From: Ligilactobacillus salitolerans
Lineage (GTDB): Bacteria > Bacillota > Bacilli > Lactobacillales > Lactobacillaceae
NCBI RefSeq assembly: GCF_003864415.1
Contig: NZ_BFFP01000021.1
Location: forward strand, 1 to 42,923
Direction: 5' to 3'
Length of the DNA stretch: 42,923 nucleotides
The notes beneath the pieces were generated by a model that saw only the letters and a program-made list of their open reading frames with translations, had not been told where the DNA came from and did not search any database. Below, in pieces: positions 42,098 through 42,923 of the stretch. A program made the translations under genes and the position numbers. Every line of letters begins with the position of its first letter. The stretch's first letter is position 1.

Positions 42098-42484
42098 CTA
42101 GTGATTAATGACGTAACTCATCATTTGATAACGGCCCTTGAGTTGTGAAGTTAACGCGCTGTAATATAAGCCGTTTTGTGCTTGATTGAGCATTTCAACG
42201 TCCAAATCGACGTTGTTGCCATTTTCTTTGACTGTCGTATTAGAACGTGAAGTCTCTTGCGGGGTAATACCCCCGCCAGCCTGCATGTGGCGAGCAGACG
42301 TCGTTGTTAAATGCGTTTGTTGGTCTAAGGCATTGTCCAATAAACTTTCAAACTCGATCCGTTTGGCCTTGTAGTTTGGTGTATTGACGTTGGCAATATT
42401 GTTAGCATTAAGTTGTGCGCGTTGCGCCGAGACATTCAAAGCTTCTTTCAACAAACCATATGTATTTTCCAATTTAAACTGCAC
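42098..42484 (-). CDS. flgB: flagellar proximal rod protein FlgB
   Basis: This protein of up to 128 residues has the rod motif (RAQLNANNIANVNTPNYKAKRIEFESLL) and ends VDLDVEMLNQAQNGLYYSALTSQLKGRYQMMSYVI. It is the first gene of the flagellar block. The open frame begins with GTG at 42484, just after an in-frame stop, but the only purine-rich site (AAGAGAAGGTG) touches that GTG. A TTG four codons in (42472) would be correctly spaced and gives a start like that of shorter FlgB proteins. Confidence 0.94.
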   Translation of the reverse strand: MQFKLENTYGLLKEALNVSAQRAQLNANNIANVNTPNYKAKRIEFESLLDNALDQQTHLTTTSARHMQAGGGITPQETSRSNTTVKENGNNVDLDVEMLNQAQNGLYYSALTSQLKGRYQMMSYVINH

Positions 42485-42612
42485 CTTCTCTTAGTTAACA
42501 TTTGAAAAATGCCTGGTATTTCAGCCGTTTTATATAATTTTACTAATATATTACATATTAATATAAAAAATTATAAGCAACACGGCATTTATATTCTTAC
42601 AAATGTATTTAT

Positions 42613-42641
42613 ATTTTAGACGGAAATGAAAAAACATTCAA
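42613..42641 (-). promoter_or_regulatory. housekeeping-type promoter of the flagellar block
   Basis: TTGAAT (complement of 42636-42641), a 17-base spacer, and TAAAAT (complement of 42613-42618). The transcript would start near 42606, leaving an AT-rich leader of about 120 bases before flgB. No SigD-like site is seen here. Confidence 0.75.
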
Positions 42642-42730
42642 GTGAAAAAATAAATTTTTGAAAAATATTTTCCATATTCATGTAAATGAATATAAAATCA
42701 AACGAATACCCCTGTTTTTGGGTTCTATAA

Positions 42731-42777
42731 TATCTGGTACTGATAGAGAAATTTTACTATCTGTACCAGTTTTTTTG
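42731..42777 (+). terminator. plus-strand terminator with no visible gene
   Basis: CTGGTACTGATAG pairs with CTATCTGTACCAG (one internal mismatch) and is followed by seven T on the plus strand. No plus-strand gene precedes it. TATAAT at about 42726-42731 lies directly in front. It may end a short RNA, or protect the flagellar promoter region from transcription. Confidence 0.65.
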
Positions 42778-42793
42778 TTTTTTGTATTATTAT

Positions 42794-42826
42794 AAAAAAA
42801 GAGACAAGGCCACTACACCTTGTCTC
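42794..42826 (-). terminator. minus-strand terminator of a gene beyond the window
   Basis: On the minus strand, GAGACAAGG pairs with CCTTGTCTC (complement of 42818-42826 and 42801-42809), followed by seven T. It would separate the flagellar block from whatever lies further upstream on this strand. Confidence 0.75.
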
Positions 42827-42874
42827 CCCAAATCCAATTCGTCTAAATGACGAAAATAGAAAGAAGTTTTGTTC

Positions 42875-42923
42875 ATGGATAATTGTACACTTGATCGTCT
42901 TGGGATTAAAGACCCACGCTTAA
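42875..42923 (+). CDS. start of a probable ISL3-type transposase, cut by the window edge
   Basis: ATG at 42875 opens a frame beginning MDNCTLDRLGIKDPRL that runs off the window. The pattern xLLxIKDxxI near the N-terminus is, from memory, common to ISL3-family transposases. Only 16 residues are visible and the ribosome binding site (AGAAAGAAG) is weak, so the call is tentative. Confidence 0.35.
   Translation, partial: MDNCTLDRLGIKDPRL

Noticed and set aside
42794-42923. Minus-strand open frame running in from the right edge
   Set aside because: It passes through a strong terminator hairpin and T-run, shows no recognisable protein, and overlaps the more convincing plus-strand start.

Overview
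The window comes from a motile, low-to-moderate GC member of the Lactobacillaceae; the genus cannot be fixed from sequence alone. The evidence is a Gram-positive gene set (FliY with CheC-type sites, CheC, CheD, FlgM, FlgN, a SigD-type sigma factor, and no FlgA/FlgH/FlgI for L and P rings), a preQ1-I riboswitch before a QueT transporter, a LysM protein with tandem repeats, and a TetM-like EF-G paralogue.

Layout. Bases 1-7080 are ordinary accessory genes in both orientations: a VOC-fold protein, an orphan HicB-like protein, an unrecognised 54-residue ORF, a TetM-like GTPase, a secreted LysM/repeat protein, a 42-residue membrane peptide, queT with its riboswitch, and a DegV protein. Bases 7124-42484 form one block on the minus strand. 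In transcription order it reads flgB-flgC-fliE-fliF-fliG-fliH-fliI-fliJ-fliK-flgD-flgE-flbD-like-fliL-fliO-fliP-fliQ-fliR-flhB-flhA-sigD(fliA)-flgF-flgG-FtsE-like ATPase-MCP-cheW-cheD-cheB-cheR-cheA-cheC-cheY-cheW-fliM-fliY-flgM-flgN-flgK-flgL-MCP. The right edge (42875 on) probably holds the start of a transposase on the plus strand.

Regulation. A good housekeeping promoter (TTGAAT-17-TAAAAT) lies about 130 bases upstream of flgB. Two near-identical sites, TTTAAC-N13-TCCGATAW, lie before the internal MCP/che segment and before flgM, and look like SigD promoters. The flgM site is built into the terminator behind fliY. A simple model is early hook and basal-body expression from the SigA-type promoter, then SigD and FlgM control of the chemotaxis and filament-junction genes. 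No flagellin, fliD, fliS, motA/motB, flhF or flhG gene lies in the window.

The most unusual signal is a family of about 112-115 base stem-loop elements: four in tandem between cheY and cheW, two between cheD and cheB, and one in the opposite orientation between fliK and flgD, plus two remnants. The copies differ in sequence, but their helices change on both sides so that pairing is kept, while internal-loop bases stay constant. This points to selection on a folded RNA (or DNA hairpin) repeatedly placed in flagellar intergenic gaps. A second, unrelated set of three 42-base tandem hairpin repeats separates fliL from fliO and carries the fliO ribosome binding site at its end.
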